Assembly (NCBI RefSeq): GCF_001292625.1
Contig: NZ_LAJH01000011.1
Location: 124,001-188,000 of the forward strand
Length of the DNA: 64,000 nucleotides
Reading direction: 5' to 3'
Source of the DNA: Shimia sp. SK013
GTDB lineage: Bacteria > Pseudomonadota > Alphaproteobacteria > Rhodobacterales > Rhodobacteraceae
Shown here: positions 26,402-36,650 of the stretch, one piece after another
Position numbering within the stretch: position 1 is the first letter of the stretch
How the letters are laid out: the number at the start of each line of letters is the position of its first letter
Translations under genes and position numbers: made by a program
Notes under the pieces: model-generated
Told to the model about the DNA's origin: nothing
What the model saw: the letters and a program-made list of their open reading frames with translations, nothing else
Database searches by the model: none

Positions 26402-28195
26402 ATGGCCAAGCAGCCAACGCCGACGCACAGCGAACAGGAACGGGAAAAAAGCAAGAACATGAGCGCCCTGCGTGGGTTGGCTCCGTTCATGCGGCCGTAT
26501 CGGGTGCAGGTTCTTCTTGCGTTGATGGCGCTGACGCTGACGGCAACTGTGTCGTTGATGCTGCCGGTGGCGGTGCGCCGGGTGGTCGACAACTTCGGCA
26601 CCAAAAGCGACGCGCTTTTGGACAAGTATTTCCTCGCCGCTTTGGGGTTTGCCGCGATGCTCGCCGTTGGCACCGCGCTGCGCTATTTGCTGGTCACACG
26701 GTTGGGAGAGCTGGTTGTCGCAGACATCCGCAAGGCGGTGTTCAACCGCATGATCGGCATGAGCCCGACGTTTTTCGAAGGCGTGATGACGGGCGAGGTT
26801 CTCAGCCGCATCACCACGGACACCACAGTTATCCAGTCGGTGATCGGCTCCTCCGTGTCGATTGCGCTGCGCAATCTGTTGTTGTTCGTCGGCGGGCTTG
26901 CCTTGATGCTGCTGACCTCGACCAAACTGACGCTGATGGTGTTGCTGGTTGTGCCGCTGGTGATCGTGCCAATCGCGGTTTTGGGCCGCCGTTTGCGGGT
27001 TTTAAGCCGCGAAAACCAAGACTGGATCGCCGAAAGTTCGGGCAATGCCTCTGAGGCTCTGCTGAGCGTGCAGACTGTACAAGCGTTTACGCATGAGGCG
27101 CCCTCGCGTGCCGCGTTTGGCAAGGTTACTGACCTCAGCCTGCGGGCTGCCATGCGTCGGGTCAACACCCGTGCATTGCTGACAATGATCGTTATCTTCT
27201 TGATTTTCACTGGCGTTGTTGTGGTGCTTTGGATGGGCGCGCGTGATGTGCGGGCCGGCGGTATGAGCGTCGGGGCACTGGTGCAATTCGTAATCTATTC
27301 GGTGATGGTGGCCGGTGCGGTGGGTGCGCTGAGCGAAATCTGGAGCGAACTTCAGCGCGCTGCGGGCGCGACCGAGCGTCTGGTCGAGTTGCTGAACACG
27401 CAAGACACCGTGCACGATCCGGTAAAACCAGAAACCGTGACGACACCCGTGCGCGGCGAAATCCGGTTTGACAATGTATCCTTCCATTATCCGACGCGGC
27501 CCAACCAGTCGGCGCTTGATGCTGTTGATCTGACGATCCAACCCGGTGAGACCGTGGCATTGGTGGGCCCGTCGGGGGCCGGCAAGACCACAGTGATCCA
27601 GATGATTCAGCGGTTCTATGATCCGGTCGGCGGCGTTGTTAAACTGGACGGTGTCGCATTGGATACAATGACGCGCGAAAGCTTTCGCAAGCACCTTGCG
27701 TTGGTGCCGCAAGATCCGGTGATATTTGCCAAAAGCGCCCGCGAGAACATCCGCTTTGGTCGGCCTGATGCCACCGACGCAGAGGTCGAAGCCGCCGCCA
27801 AAGCCGCCGCTGCGCATGATTTCATTTCCAAACTGCCGGAAGGCTATGACAGCCCGATGGGCGAGCGTGGCGTGATGGTGTCTGGTGGCCAAAAGCAACG
27901 CATCGCCATTGCGCGCGCGATCTTGCGTGACGCGCCTGTGTTGTTGCTGGATGAGGCTACATCCGCATTGGACGCTGAAAGCGAACGGTTGGTGCAGGCT
28001 GCCGTTGATGAGTTGGCGCAAGATCGCACCACCATTATCGTGGCGCACCGTTTGGCGACCGTAAAAAAGGCCGACCGCATCATCGTGATGGACGAAGGCC
28101 GCATTGTGGCGCAAGGCAAGCACGACGACTTGGTCGCGGCTGGCGGGCTATATGCAAAACTGGCGAAATTGCAGTTCACCGACGGGACCGTTTGA
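26402..28195 (+). CDS. ABC exporter, fused membrane and ATPase domains (MsbA/ABCB type)
   Basis: A 597-residue half-transporter. Residues about 30-330 hold six membrane helices of the type I exporter fold; residues 350-597 are the nucleotide-binding domain with Walker A GPSGAGKTT, Q-loop VPQDPVIF, signature VSGGQKQRIAIARA, Walker B VLLLDEATSALD and the switch histidine in IVAHRL. It would work as a homodimer in the inner membrane. Lipid, drug or peptide export are all possible; nothing nearby decides. GGGGGAAG precedes the ATG. It stands alone after the tRNA gene. Confidence 0.9.
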   Translation: MAKQPTPTHSEQEREKSKNMSALRGLAPFMRPYRVQVLLALMALTLTATVSLMLPVAVRRVVDNFGTKSDALLDKYFLAALGFAAMLAVGTALRYLLVTRLGELVVADIRKAVFNRMIGMSPTFFEGVMTGEVLSRITTDTTVIQSVIGSSVSIALRNLLLFVGGLALMLLTSTKLTLMVLLVVPLVIVPIAVLGRRLRVLSRENQDWIAESSGNASEALLSVQTVQAFTHEAPSRAAFGKVTDLSLRAAMRRVNTRALLTMIVIFLIFTGVVVVLWMGARDVRAGGMSVGALVQFVIYSVMVAGAVGALSEIWSELQRAAGATERLVELLNTQDTVHDPVKPETVTTPVRGEIRFDNVSFHYPTRPNQSALDAVDLTIQPGETVALVGPSGAGKTTVIQMIQRFYDPVGGVVKLDGVALDTMTRESFRKHLALVPQDPVIFAKSARENIRFGRPDATDAEVEAAAKAAAAHDFISKLPEGYDSPMGERGVMVSGGQKQRIAIARAILRDAPVLLLDEATSALDAESERLVQAAVDELAQDRTTIIVAHRLATVKKADRIIVMDEGRIVAQGKHDDLVAAGGLYAKLAKLQFTDGTV

Positions 28196-28385
28196 TCGCA
28201 AAGGAAAAATGCGAAAAACTTGACCCTTCGGTGTGTTCTTGCGGCATTTTTTGACGTAACGTTTGGGTCAAGTTGACCTTAGGTTTTGTCTGGTCAAGGG
28301 CATCGACCATCGTGATGTGTGCGCCGACCGCGCCCTCACCTTGGGATGCGAGACATCGAAATGAGAGATGGGGGGAGACACATCC

Positions 28386-30290
28386 ATGACTTTTGAAACG
28401 GCTGCAGACCTGCGGACGCTGGAAGCGCAAATGCCATACGCGGACCGCGATCTGCCGGTAACGATCTATGAAATGCTGTCGCAGACAGCCGCCAAGTTCC
28501 CGGACCGCCCCGCGTCGAGCTATCAGCTTTTGTCGGGTGCCACTGACAAGGCAGAAACGCTGACATGGAAAGAGCTTCTTGAGCAGTCCATTCGGGTCGC
28601 GAACCTGTTGCGTGATCTAGGTGTGGGTGAAACCGACACGGTTGCCTATGTGCTGCCCAACGCCTCTGAAACCCTGACGACGTTGCTGGGCGGCATGATC
28701 GCGGGCATCGCCAATCCGATCAATCCGCTGCTGGAGCCGGAACAGATTGGTGCGATCTTGCGCGAAACCGACGCCAAGGTTGTGGTGACGCTCAAGGCGT
28801 TCCCCAAGACGGACATTGCGCAAAAAGTATCTGAGGCCGTGCGCCACGCGCCGCATGTGCACACCGTGCTTGAGGTCGACCTGAACCGTTACCTGACCGC
28901 GCCGAAGTCCTGGATTGTGCCTCTGATACGACCCAAAGTCCAAGGCCCGGCACACGCGGACTACAAGAGTTTCACCAAAGAAGTTTCCAAACAGAACAAG
29001 ACGCTGGATTTCGCGGATGGCGGCAAAGACCGCGTTGCCGCATATTTCCATACCGGCGGCACCACGGGCATGCCCAAAGTGGCGCAGCACCTTTATTCCG
29101 GCATGATCTATAACGGCTGGCTTGGTCATGAGTTGCTGTTCTCGGAAGAAGACAACATCATGTGTCCGCTGCCGCTGTTTCACGTGTTCGCCGTTCACGT
29201 CATCATGCAGGCTGCAATCAAATCCGGCGCGCATGTGGTTTTCCCGACGCCGCAGGGTTATCGCGGCGACGGCGTGTTCGACAACTTCTGGAAGCTGATC
29301 GAGCGTTGGAAAATCTCGTTCATCATTACCGTGCCGACTGCTGTTTCCGCGTTGATGCAGCGTCCTGTGGACGCGGATATTTCAACCGTGAAAACCGCGT
29401 TTTCAGGTTCTGCCCCAATGCCGATGGAGCTGTTCAAGCGGTTTGAAAGCACCTGTGGCGTGGCCATTGTCGAAGGGTATGGCCTGACCGAGGCGACCTG
29501 CCTTGTGTCGTGCAACCCACCCACCGGCGCCAAGAAAGTTGGCTCGGTTGGCATTCCGTTCCCCTACACCGACGTGCGGATTTTCACCGACACGGCAGAC
29601 GGGCCAGTGGAATGTGCTGCGGACGAAGTGGGCGAAATCTGTATTTCCAACCCCGGTGTCTTTGCGGGCAACACCTATACCGAAGCCGACAAGAACGTGG
29701 ATCTCTATCACCACGACAAATATCTGCGCACTGGCGACTTGGGCCGCATCGATGCCGACGGGTATCTGTGGATCACGGGCCGTGCCAAAGACCTGATCAT
29801 CCGGGGCGGTCACAACATTGATCCTGCCGAGATCGAAGAGGCACTGCTGGCGCACCACGACGTCGCTTTTGCTGGCGCGATTGGTCAGCCAGACGCCCAC
29901 GCGGGCGAAGTGCCTTGCGCCTATGTCGAGCTGGTCGAAGGCGCCAGCGTCACACAAGAAGAGCTGATGAACCACGCCAAGGTGCACGTGCACGAGCGCG
30001 CGGCGCATCCAAAGTTCGTTGAGATCATGCCGGAGCTGCCGAAAACCGCGGTGGGCAAGATTTTCAAGCCGGACCTGCGTAAATCGGCGATCACCCGCAT
30101 CTACAACGCGGCGTTGGAAAAAGAGGGTGTGCCAGCGCGCGTGACCTCGGTTCTGGATGACAAGAAACGCGGTCTTGTGGCCCAGCTGACTGCTTCTGGC
30201 GATGCGACTGACGAAGAGGTTGGCAAAGTTCTGGGGGCCTTCGTGCGTCCGTGGGAATGGGCGGACGCCAAGGCAACTGTCGACGCCTGA
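28386..30290 (+). CDS. Acyl-CoA synthetase (AMP-forming, FadD-like)
   Basis: A 634-residue adenylate-forming enzyme. The P-loop YFHTGGTTGMPKVAQH is at about residues 220-235, the adenine-binding EGYGLTEATCLVSCNPP at about 365, and the hinge plus catalytic lysine region GRAKDLIIRGGHNIDPAEIEE and LPKTAVGKIFKPDLR toward the end. It activates a carboxylic acid, probably a medium- or long-chain fatty acid, as a CoA ester. GGGGGAG precedes the ATG at 28386. Monocistronic: 190 bp of untranslated DNA precede it and a terminator follows. Confidence 0.88.
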   Translation: MTFETAADLRTLEAQMPYADRDLPVTIYEMLSQTAAKFPDRPASSYQLLSGATDKAETLTWKELLEQSIRVANLLRDLGVGETDTVAYVLPNASETLTTLLGGMIAGIANPINPLLEPEQIGAILRETDAKVVVTLKAFPKTDIAQKVSEAVRHAPHVHTVLEVDLNRYLTAPKSWIVPLIRPKVQGPAHADYKSFTKEVSKQNKTLDFADGGKDRVAAYFHTGGTTGMPKVAQHLYSGMIYNGWLGHELLFSEEDNIMCPLPLFHVFAVHVIMQAAIKSGAHVVFPTPQGYRGDGVFDNFWKLIERWKISFIITVPTAVSALMQRPVDADISTVKTAFSGSAPMPMELFKRFESTCGVAIVEGYGLTEATCLVSCNPPTGAKKVGSVGIPFPYTDVRIFTDTADGPVECAADEVGEICISNPGVFAGNTYTEADKNVDLYHHDKYLRTGDLGRIDADGYLWITGRAKDLIIRGGHNIDPAEIEEALLAHHDVAFAGAIGQPDAHAGEVPCAYVELVEGASVTQEELMNHAKVHVHERAAHPKFVEIMPELPKTAVGKIFKPDLRKSAITRIYNAALEKEGVPARVTSVLDDKKRGLVAQLTASGDATDEEVGKVLGAFVRPWEWADAKATVDA

Positions 30291-30320
30291 GGCGCGACGC
30301 GCACATAAGCGAAAAAAAAC

Positions 30321-30356
30321 GAAGGGCGTGGCGGCAAGCTGCGCCCTTCTTTATTG
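30321..30356 (+). terminator. Intrinsic terminator after the acyl-CoA synthetase gene
   Basis: GAAGGGCG and CGCCCTTC form a perfect 8-bp stem with a 13-base loop, followed by TTTATTG. Confidence 0.75.
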
Positions 30357-30421
30357 TTCTAACAAAACGGCGGGCCTAATGTGCGTCTCAAGTTTGCGAC
30401 ACGCATTACAGGGGGGATTCT

Positions 30422-31912
30422 GTGACCTATATTCTCGCGATTGACCAAGGCACCACATCAAGCCGGGCCATTGTATTTGATGGCGATATCCGCCCCAAAG
30501 CCAGTGCGCAGTTGGAGTTTGAACAGCATTTCCCGCAAAGCGGTTGGGTTGAACATGACCCCGCCGACATCTGGGTCACCACGATTGAAACCTGCTCGGG
30601 TGCTTTGGCGCGGGCCAATCTGACGGCGCGCGACATTTCGGCGATTGGCATAACGAACCAACGCGAAACCACGCTTGTGTGGGACAAAGTCACCGGTGAG
30701 CCGGTCCACAACGCGATTGTCTGGCAGGATCGGCGCACGGCGAACATTTGTGAAGACCTCAGGGCCGCAGGTCATGCCGACCTGGTGCAGACCCGTACGG
30801 GGCTTTTGTTGGATCCGTATTTTTCCGGCACCAAGATCAAATGGATTTTGGACAATGTCGAAGGCGCACGCGCGCGGGCCGAGGCGGGCGAGCTGCTGTT
30901 TGGAACAGTCGACAGCTATCTGATCTGGAAGCTCACCGGCGGCAAGGTGCACGCCACGGACGCCACCAACGCGGCGCGTACGCTGATCTATGACATTCAC
31001 GCGGGCGCATGGTGTGCCGACATCTGTGCGCTGTTGGGCATCCCCATGTCGATGCTGCCAGAGGTCAAAGATTGCGCAGCAGACTTTGGTGAAACCGATG
31101 CCGGAATTTTTGGCGTCGCGATTCCGATCCGTGGCGTTGCCGGTGATCAGCAGGCGGCGACGATTGGTCAGGCCTGCTTTACGCCGGGCATGTTGAAATC
31201 GACCTATGGAACTGGCTGTTTTGCGCTTTTGAACACGGGCGAAATCCCTGTGACCTCCCAAAACCGTTTGTTGACCACCATTGCCTATCAGCTGGACGGC
31301 AAGCCGATTTATGCGCTGGAAGGCGCCATCTTTATCGCGGGGGCTGTGGTGCAATGGCTGCGCGACGGGCTGGGCATAATCCGCGATGCGGCGGAAACAG
31401 AACCGCTGGCAAAGACAGCTGACGAGGGGCAAGAATTGATCCTCGTGCCAGCCTTCACCGGCCTTGGCGCACCCTATTGGAATCCCAATGCGCGGGGCGC
31501 GGTCTTTGGTTTGTCGCGCAACTCCGGTCCGGCGGAGATGTCCAAGGCGGCGCTGGAAAGCGTGGGCTTTCAAACCCGCGATCTGCTTGAAGCGATGCAC
31601 GCGGATTTTGAGTTTGGTGGCGACACAGTGTTGCGCGTGGATGGCGGCATGACGGCCTCTAGCTGGGCGATGCAGTTTCTCGCGGATGTGCTTGGGGCCG
31701 AGGTTGATCGGCCGGTGGTGGCCGAAAGCACCGCCAAGGGCGCGGCTTGGCTGGCGGGCATGCAGATTGGTGTGTATCCGGGCATGGAAGAGTTCGCCGC
31801 GAGCTGGGAAAAAGATTGCCAGTTTGCGCCGCAACGGGATGAAGCCTGGCGTGAGCGGCGATATGCGGGCTGGAAAAAAGCGATCAACGCAACGTTGTCG
31901 ATGACAGAATAG
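30422..31912 (+). CDS. glpK: Glycerol kinase
   Basis: A 496-residue FGGY kinase phosphorylating glycerol to glycerol 3-phosphate. The N-terminal [16 protein letters not shown] is the ATPase phosphate-1 motif; [28 protein letters not shown] and the C-terminal [20 protein letters not shown] fit GlpK closely. It starts with GTG after AGGGGGG. No glpF, glpD or glpR lies beside it, so it is apart from a usual glp operon. A small GGGCG/CGCCC hairpin lies right at the stop, before the PhnA-like gene. Confidence 0.95.
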   Translation: MTYILAIDQGTTSSRAIVFDGDIRPKASAQLEFEQHFPQSGWVEHDPADIWVTTIETCSGALARANLTARDISAIGITNQRETTLVWDKVTGEPVHNAIVWQDRRTANICEDLRAAGHADLVQTRTGLLLDPYFSGTKIKWILDNVEGARARAEAGELLFGTVDSYLIWKLTGGKVHATDATNAARTLIYDIHAGAWCADICALLGIPMSMLPEVKDCAADFGETDAGIFGVAIPIRGVAGDQQAATIGQACFTPGMLKSTYGTGCFALLNTGEIPVTSQNRLLTTIAYQLDGKPIYALEGAIFIAGAVVQWLRDGLGIIRDAAETEPLAKTADEGQELILVPAFTGLGAPYWNPNARGAVFGLSRNSGPAEMSKAALESVGFQTRDLLEAMHADFEFGGDTVLRVDGGMTASSWAMQFLADVLGAEVDRPVVAESTAKGAAWLAGMQIGVYPGMEEFAASWEKDCQFAPQRDEAWRERRYAGWKKAINATLSMTE

Positions 31913-31939
31913 GGCGGTTGCGCCCGGAAAGAGGGCCAC

Positions 31940-32455
31940 ATGAGCACATGCGCAATCTGCGGAGCGGCAGCGACGGATACGGTGGCTGTGGCTCCACGCG
32001 ACGACGAGGTGGCAGTTTGTGCTACCTGTTTGGGCGGCACCAGCGACAAGCCAACCGATGCGCCGCACTGGCAATGCCTTCATGATGCGATCTGGTCGCC
32101 CGAGCCTGCGGTTCAAGTGCTGGCGTGGCGTCTGTTGCAAGGACTGACGGAAGCGCCTTGGGCGCGGGATCTGCTCGACATCGCCTATCTGGAGCCTGAG
32201 GTTCTTGCATGGGCCGAGGCTGGCATGGCGGAAGAAAGCGACGTCGTGCACCGTGACAGCAACGGTGCAATCTTGGCCGCCGGCGACACTGTGGTGTTGA
32301 TCAAGGATTTGCCGGTCAAAGGCGCGGGGTTTACTGCGAAACGGGGCACATCCGTGCGGGGCATTTCACTGGTGGCTGACAACGCCGAACACATCGAAGG
32401 CCGCGTCGAAAGCCAGCGGATTGTGATCCTGACCAAGTTTGTGAAAAAGAGCTAA
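31940..32455 (+). CDS. PhnA/YjdM-like zinc-ribbon protein
   Basis: A 171-residue protein. The N-terminus has a four-cysteine zinc ribbon (CAICG at 4-8 and CATC about 29-32), and the C-terminal 70 residues are the PhnA domain (AAGDTVVLIKDLPVKGAGFT, later RIVILTKFVKK). PhnA-type proteins are often labelled as alkylphosphonate utilisation proteins, but E. coli PhnA is not a phosphonate enzyme and the function is open. It is 27 bases downstream of glpK and may be cotranscribed. No C-P lyase genes are nearby. Confidence 0.82.
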   Translation: MSTCAICGAAATDTVAVAPRDDEVAVCATCLGGTSDKPTDAPHWQCLHDAIWSPEPAVQVLAWRLLQGLTEAPWARDLLDIAYLEPEVLAWAEAGMAEESDVVHRDSNGAILAAGDTVVLIKDLPVKGAGFTAKRGTSVRGISLVADNAEHIEGRVESQRIVILTKFVKKS

Positions 32456-32476
32456 GCTGGCGGCGTCGCTATCGGA

Positions 32477-32914
32477 TCAGATGTCCATCCAGATCGTAAT
32501 CGGCCCGTCGTTCACCAGCGCGACTTTCATGTCCGCGCCAAACTGACCAGTTTCCACCGGCACGCTTTGCGCGGCCAGTTGCGCGGCAAAATACTCGTAT
32601 AACCGCTCACCCTCTGCCGGAGCCGCCGCTGAGGAAAAGCCGGGCCGATTGCCTGAGCGTGTGTCCGCGGCAAGCGTGAACTGCGACACCACCAACGCGC
32701 TGCCGCCTATGTCGAGCACAGAGCGGTTCATCTTGCCCGCGTCATCTTCAAAGATCCGGCATTTGGCAACTTTGGCCGCCAGCTTGTCGGCCTGCGCCTC
32801 GGTGTCGCCCTGCATTGCGCAGATTAGCACCAAAAGCCCCGGACCGGAGCGGCCGATGACGTCGCCATCTACCGTTACAGAGGCCTCAGACACGCGTTGC
32901 AGCAATGCGCGCAT
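32477..32914 (-). CDS. dtd: D-aminoacyl-tRNA deacylase
   Basis: A 145-residue protein matching DTD from end to end: [21 protein letters not shown] at the N-terminus, the active-site [20 protein letters not shown] and the C-terminal [14 protein letters not shown] with the cross-dimer Gly-cis-Pro pair. It removes D-amino acids and glycine mischarged on tRNA. Its ATG overlaps the cobT stop by one base, so it is translated from the cobT message. Confidence 0.95.
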   Translation of the reverse strand: MRALLQRVSEASVTVDGDVIGRSGPGLLVLICAMQGDTEAQADKLAAKVAKCRIFEDDAGKMNRSVLDIGGSALVVSQFTLAADTRSGNRPGFSSAAAPAEGERLYEYFAAQLAAQSVPVETGQFGADMKVALVNDGPITIWMDI

Positions 32915-34788
32915 CAGCTCGCCCTTTTGATGCCCATGACCCGCGCCCGCGCGCGTGGATCGCTGTCAAATAGCGCCGCCAATTGTTCGGTCATGGCGCC
33001 AGCCAGCTGTTCCACATCGGTGATGGTCACGGCGCGGTCGTAATACCGCGTCACGTCGTGGCCGATCCCAATCGCCAGCAATTCAACCTGTTTGCGCTTC
33101 TCCACCATCGCAATCACATCACGCAGGTGTTTTTCCAGATAATTTGCGGGGTTCACCGACAGGGTGCTGTCATCCACCGGCGCGCCATCTGAGATCACCA
33201 TCAGGATTTTGCGTTGCTCAGGCCGTGCGGCCATACGGCGGTGCGCCCATTCCAGCGCCTCACCGTCGATGTTTTCCTTGAGCAGACCTTCTTTCATCAT
33301 CAGGCCGAGATTTGGTCGCACACGACGCCAAGGTGCGTCCGCTTTCTTGTAGATAATATGGCGCAGATCGTTCAGGCGTCCGGGTTGCTGGGGGCGACCT
33401 TCGTTCAGCCATTTTTCCCGCGCCAGACCGCCTTTCCATGCCTTGGTGGTAAAGCCCAGAATTTCGACCTTCACGTTGCAACGCTCAAGTGTGCGCGCCA
33501 GCACGTCGGCACAAATCGCGGCGATCGAGATCGGACGTCCGCGCATTGATCCCGAGTTGTCCAACAGCAGCGTCACAACGGTGTCGCGGAATTCGGTGTC
33601 TTTCTCGATCTTGAAGCTCAGCGGCGTGGTCGGGTTGGCCACAACACGAGCCAGTCGGCCCGCGTCCAGAATGCCTTCTTCTAGGTCAAACTCCCAACTG
33701 CGGTTTTGCTGCGCCTGAAGGCGGCGTTGCAGTTTGTTGGCCAAACGGCTCACCGCGCCTTTGAGGGGTTCGAGTTGCTGATCAAGATAGGCGCGCAGGC
33801 GTTCCAATTCGGCGGGTTCGGCCAGATCTTCGGCCGCAATTTCTTCGTCGTTTTCGCCGTCATACACCAGATAGTCGGGATCAGCGTCCGACACCGGCGG
33901 CGGGGGCGGGGGATCGAGTGGGGCCTCGCCATCAGGCATTTCGGTCTCGTCCGACATTTCCTCATCGGCCATGTCATCCATCGTGACTTGCGCCTCGGAC
34001 ATGTCCTGCTGTTCTTCCTGTGCCTGCTCGGGGCTGGCTTCGGCGTCTTCTTCTTCGCTGTCGTCCTGGCCCTGGCTATCGGGATCTTCCTGCTCTTCGG
34101 CCTGATCGTCAGCGTCGTCTTGCTCGTCGTCGATCTCGTCCGGATCATCGCCAAGCTGGTCGCCATAGCCGAGATCATCGATGATCTGGCGGGCGAATTT
34201 GGCAAAGCTCTGTTGATCGTTCAGCAGGTCATGGATGTCGTCCAGATGGTCTCCGGCGCTTTGTTCGATATAGCCGCGCCACAGGTTCATAACGTTGGCG
34301 GCAGAGCGGGGCAGGTCGCGGCCCGTCGCCAGATGGCGCACCAGATATCCGGCGGCCACAGCCAATGGCGCCTCTTCGGTTGAGGTCATTTCGCCATAAC
34401 CGCGCCCGTTGGCTTCGTGGCTGATTTTCACGTCGATGTTTGAGGCTGTGCCAGGCATGTCGCGCGCGCCCATGGCTTCGCAGCGCGCGGTTTCCATCGC
34501 CTCATATAGATCCCGGGCAATACCCTGTCCGGGGGCATAGCGCATGTGGGTGTTGATGTCGTGATACTTGCGTTGCATCGCCAGAGCGTCGGCAGTGCCA
34601 CGGGCCAACAGAACCTCGTCGCGGCTCATGCGGCGGGTGACCTGCGGCAAGCGCATGGCGTCGCCCGACACGCCCGAAGGGTCCACCGTGTAGGTGATGG
34701 ACAGTTCAGGGTCGTTCGCCATGACTTTGGTGGCCTCAGCCAGCGCCTTTTTGAACGGATCTGCGGGGTTGTCGGACTTGGTGCTCAT
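32914..34788 (-). CDS. cobT: Aerobic cobaltochelatase subunit CobT
   Basis: A 624-residue protein of the CobNST complex, which inserts cobalt into hydrogenobyrinic acid a,c-diamide. A very acidic stretch at about 205-330 (runs of D, E and Q) separates an N-terminal helical part from a C-terminal von Willebrand A domain whose metal site is [11 protein letters not shown]. Length is close to that of other CobT proteins. No clear ribosome site precedes the ATG. cobS lies upstream in the same direction, but 1.8 kb of oppositely oriented DNA separates the two. dtd follows with a one-base overlap. Confidence 0.95.
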   Translation of the reverse strand: MSTKSDNPADPFKKALAEATKVMANDPELSITYTVDPSGVSGDAMRLPQVTRRMSRDEVLLARGTADALAMQRKYHDINTHMRYAPGQGIARDLYEAMETARCEAMGARDMPGTASNIDVKISHEANGRGYGEMTSTEEAPLAVAAGYLVRHLATGRDLPRSAANVMNLWRGYIEQSAGDHLDDIHDLLNDQQSFAKFARQIIDDLGYGDQLGDDPDEIDDEQDDADDQAEEQEDPDSQGQDDSEEEDAEASPEQAQEEQQDMSEAQVTMDDMADEEMSDETEMPDGEAPLDPPPPPPVSDADPDYLVYDGENDEEIAAEDLAEPAELERLRAYLDQQLEPLKGAVSRLANKLQRRLQAQQNRSWEFDLEEGILDAGRLARVVANPTTPLSFKIEKDTEFRDTVVTLLLDNSGSMRGRPISIAAICADVLARTLERCNVKVEILGFTTKAWKGGLAREKWLNEGRPQQPGRLNDLRHIIYKKADAPWRRVRPNLGLMMKEGLLKENIDGEALEWAHRRMAARPEQRKILMVISDGAPVDDSTLSVNPANYLEKHLRDVIAMVEKRKQVELLAIGIGHDVTRYYDRAVTITDVEQLAGAMTEQLAALFDSDPRARARVMGIKRAS

Positions 34789-35173
34789 GGGATTTGTAAA
34801 TCATGGGACAGGCCCTGTGCGCAAGACGAGAATCCGCCACGTCAAAGAGGAAATTGAGAGACTGGAGCATCGCGCAGCGACAGCGCTTGATTGGATCAGG
34901 AGTATAGTCAAGCCGGTCTCGATTTATAGGAGGCCGACCTGCGTGTCAGGCCCTCGGCGCGCGTGGCGCAGCGAACATCGTTGCGGTTTCCATGTGAAGG
35001 CGGCTGTGTCGCCTTCCGCCGCCCTCCAAAAAAAGCGTGCCGTGGTCTGGTATATCTTGACTGTCCCCTTCTGCCCCCGCTTCAATGCCAATGCTGCTGA
35101 GAGAGAATTTCGCTCTTTGGCTTTGACCAAAGCGGTTCAAAGTTTGACGCAGGCGAATTTGAAAGGAAAAGGC
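34789..35173. other. Gene-free stretch before the YiaW-like gene
   Basis: About 385 bp between the cobT start and the DUF3302 gene. It should contain a promoter for each. The only readable frame, from 34804, is about 35 codons with no ribosome site. I see no convincing operator, hairpin or RNA gene. Confidence 0.4.
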
Positions 35174-35452
35174 ATGAGTGGATTGGATATCTTCGCGTGG
35201 ATCGTTTTGATCGTTCTGATAGTGACGGCGCTGGTTGTCTTTATCACGCTCGCTATGCTGCCCGGAAAAATCGCGGGAGAACGGGATCATCCGTATCAGG
35301 AAGCGATCAATGTGGCGGGTTGGCTGGGTGCCATCCTGGGCGGGGTGTTCTGGCCGTTGGCTTTGATCTGGGCCTTTGCCCACCGCCCGCCGGAAACAGC
35401 GGAAATACCGGAGACGGATGCGGCAGACGCTGAGGAGGTCCCTGCACAATGA
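35174..35452 (+). CDS. DUF3302 inner-membrane protein (YiaW-like)
   Basis: A 92-residue protein with two membrane segments: FAWIVLIVLIVTALVVFITLAML (about 7-29) and WLGAILGGVFWPLALIWAFA (50-69), then an acidic tail. The pattern matches DUF3302/YiaW, which in E. coli is paired with the HlyD-like YiaV. The same pairing is seen here: the stop overlaps the next start by four bases. AAAGGA precedes the ATG at 35174; a longer upstream extension runs antisense into cobT and is rejected. Transport or envelope role is suggested by the partner only. Confidence 0.8.
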   Translation: MSGLDIFAWIVLIVLIVTALVVFITLAMLPGKIAGERDHPYQEAINVAGWLGAILGGVFWPLALIWAFAHRPPETAEIPETDAADAEEVPAQ

Positions 35453-36576
35453 TTGTTTTTCTCACCCTTGCCTACGTTGCGGTTCTGTTTGTTCTGATCA
35501 AGATGAAGGTTCTGCCCAATACCAAAGCGACGTGGATGTCCACGATCGTATGGTTTGTCGCGCTGTTCATTTTTCTGTTTATTCCGATGCAGTGGGGCGC
35601 GCCCTCGGGGCCAGTGCGCGTAATGACGCGCGTTGTGCAAGTCATTCCAAATGTGAGCGGGCAGGTGACGGCAGTGCACGCTCAGGCAAATGTCCCTCTC
35701 AAAGAAGGCGATTTGTTGTTTGAGTTGGACCCCGAACCCTTCCAGATCGCGGTTGACTTGGCCGAGGCCAGCAAGGCGCGTGTTCTTGCACAAGCCGAGC
35801 AGGACATTGACAACCTGAAGGCGGCCGAGGCGCAATTGGATCAGGCTCAAGCACGTCAAGTTTTTGCCGCAAGACGGTACGAAGATGACGCAAAGCTTGT
35901 TGAGACCGATACGATTTCGGAAAGCAGGCTGGAGCAACGACAGGCAGATCTGGACACTGCCAATGGAGCCGTTGCAGCCGCAGCGGCCGCAGTTTCGCAG
36001 GCTGAAACCGAATTGGGTGCCGTAACAAAAGACGGTGTGATTGCTAAGGTCGCCGAGGCTGACGCGCAACTTGAACAGGCTCTCTGGAACCTTGAACAGA
36101 CCAAAGTACTTGCGCCTTCTGATGGATTTGTGACCAATCTCGCCCTCGCGGCGGGACAGCGGGTTACCAGCTTGCCGCTTGCGCCAGCTATGGCGTTTGT
36201 TGACACCAGCGAAAAGGCTTTGGTCGCCCAGGTTCACCAGATCTACAAGCGGCACATCAAGCCGGGTCAAAAGGTGGAAATCGCAATGAAAACCAAACCT
36301 GGACAGCTCTTAACTGGCGAAGTTGAGTTGCTGCTGGACGTGTCGTCACAGGGACAGGCAATCGTATCTGGCACAGTTCTTTCTTCACAGCAAATCGTCG
36401 CTGAACCCTTTTTGCTTCGTATCAAGCTGGATAGTCCAGAAGTGCTAAGCTCCATGGCGCCAGGAGCTGCGGGCATGGTGGCGATCTATACAGAGAGTGT
36501 CGGGGCGACACACGTGATCCGAAAGGTCATGCTGCGCATGACTTCAATAATGAACTATGTGAAAATCGGGTTATGA
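35449..36576 (+). CDS. HlyD-family membrane fusion protein (YiaV-like)
   Basis: A 375-residue protein. Two hydrophobic segments at the N-terminus (1-20 and 33-50) are followed by a biotinyl-lipoyl-like half (VIPNVSGQVTAVHAQANVPL), a long Ala/Gln/Glu-rich coiled coil (about 100-200) and the returning lipoyl half and beta-barrel (APSDGFVTNLALAAGQRVTS). This is the HlyD/EmrA architecture. With YiaW-like proteins it probably forms a transport or envelope unit; no matching inner-membrane pump or outer-membrane channel is adjacent. Its base composition is visibly more AT-rich than cobS and cobT. It converges on cobS, with a bidirectional terminator between. Confidence 0.85.
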   Translation: MIVFLTLAYVAVLFVLIKMKVLPNTKATWMSTIVWFVALFIFLFIPMQWGAPSGPVRVMTRVVQVIPNVSGQVTAVHAQANVPLKEGDLLFELDPEPFQIAVDLAEASKARVLAQAEQDIDNLKAAEAQLDQAQARQVFAARRYEDDAKLVETDTISESRLEQRQADLDTANGAVAAAAAAVSQAETELGAVTKDGVIAKVAEADAQLEQALWNLEQTKVLAPSDGFVTNLALAAGQRVTSLPLAPAMAFVDTSEKALVAQVHQIYKRHIKPGQKVEIAMKTKPGQLLTGEVELLLDVSSQGQAIVSGTVLSSQQIVAEPFLLRIKLDSPEVLSSMAPGAAGMVAIYTESVGATHVIRKVMLRMTSIMNYVKIGL

Positions 36577-36599
36577 TCGACAAATCTGTTCGCCAACAA

Positions 36600-36632
36600 A
36601 AAAGGGCCGCTTCCATCGGAAGCGGCCCTTTT
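36600..36632. terminator. Bidirectional intrinsic terminator between the YiaV-like gene and cobS
   Basis: A perfect 15-bp stem, AAAAGGGCCGCTTCC with GGAAGCGGCCCTTTT, around an ATC loop. A-run and T-run at the two ends let it terminate both converging transcripts. Confidence 0.93.
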
Positions 36633-36650
36633 GAATTCAATAATCAGGTG

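Noticed and set aside
30458-32251. 597-codon frame on the minus strand
   Set aside because: Antisense to glpK and the PhnA-like gene, with typical shadow composition.
34804-34908. Short plus-strand frame before the YiaW-like gene
   Set aside because: About 35 codons, no ribosome site and no protein-like pattern.
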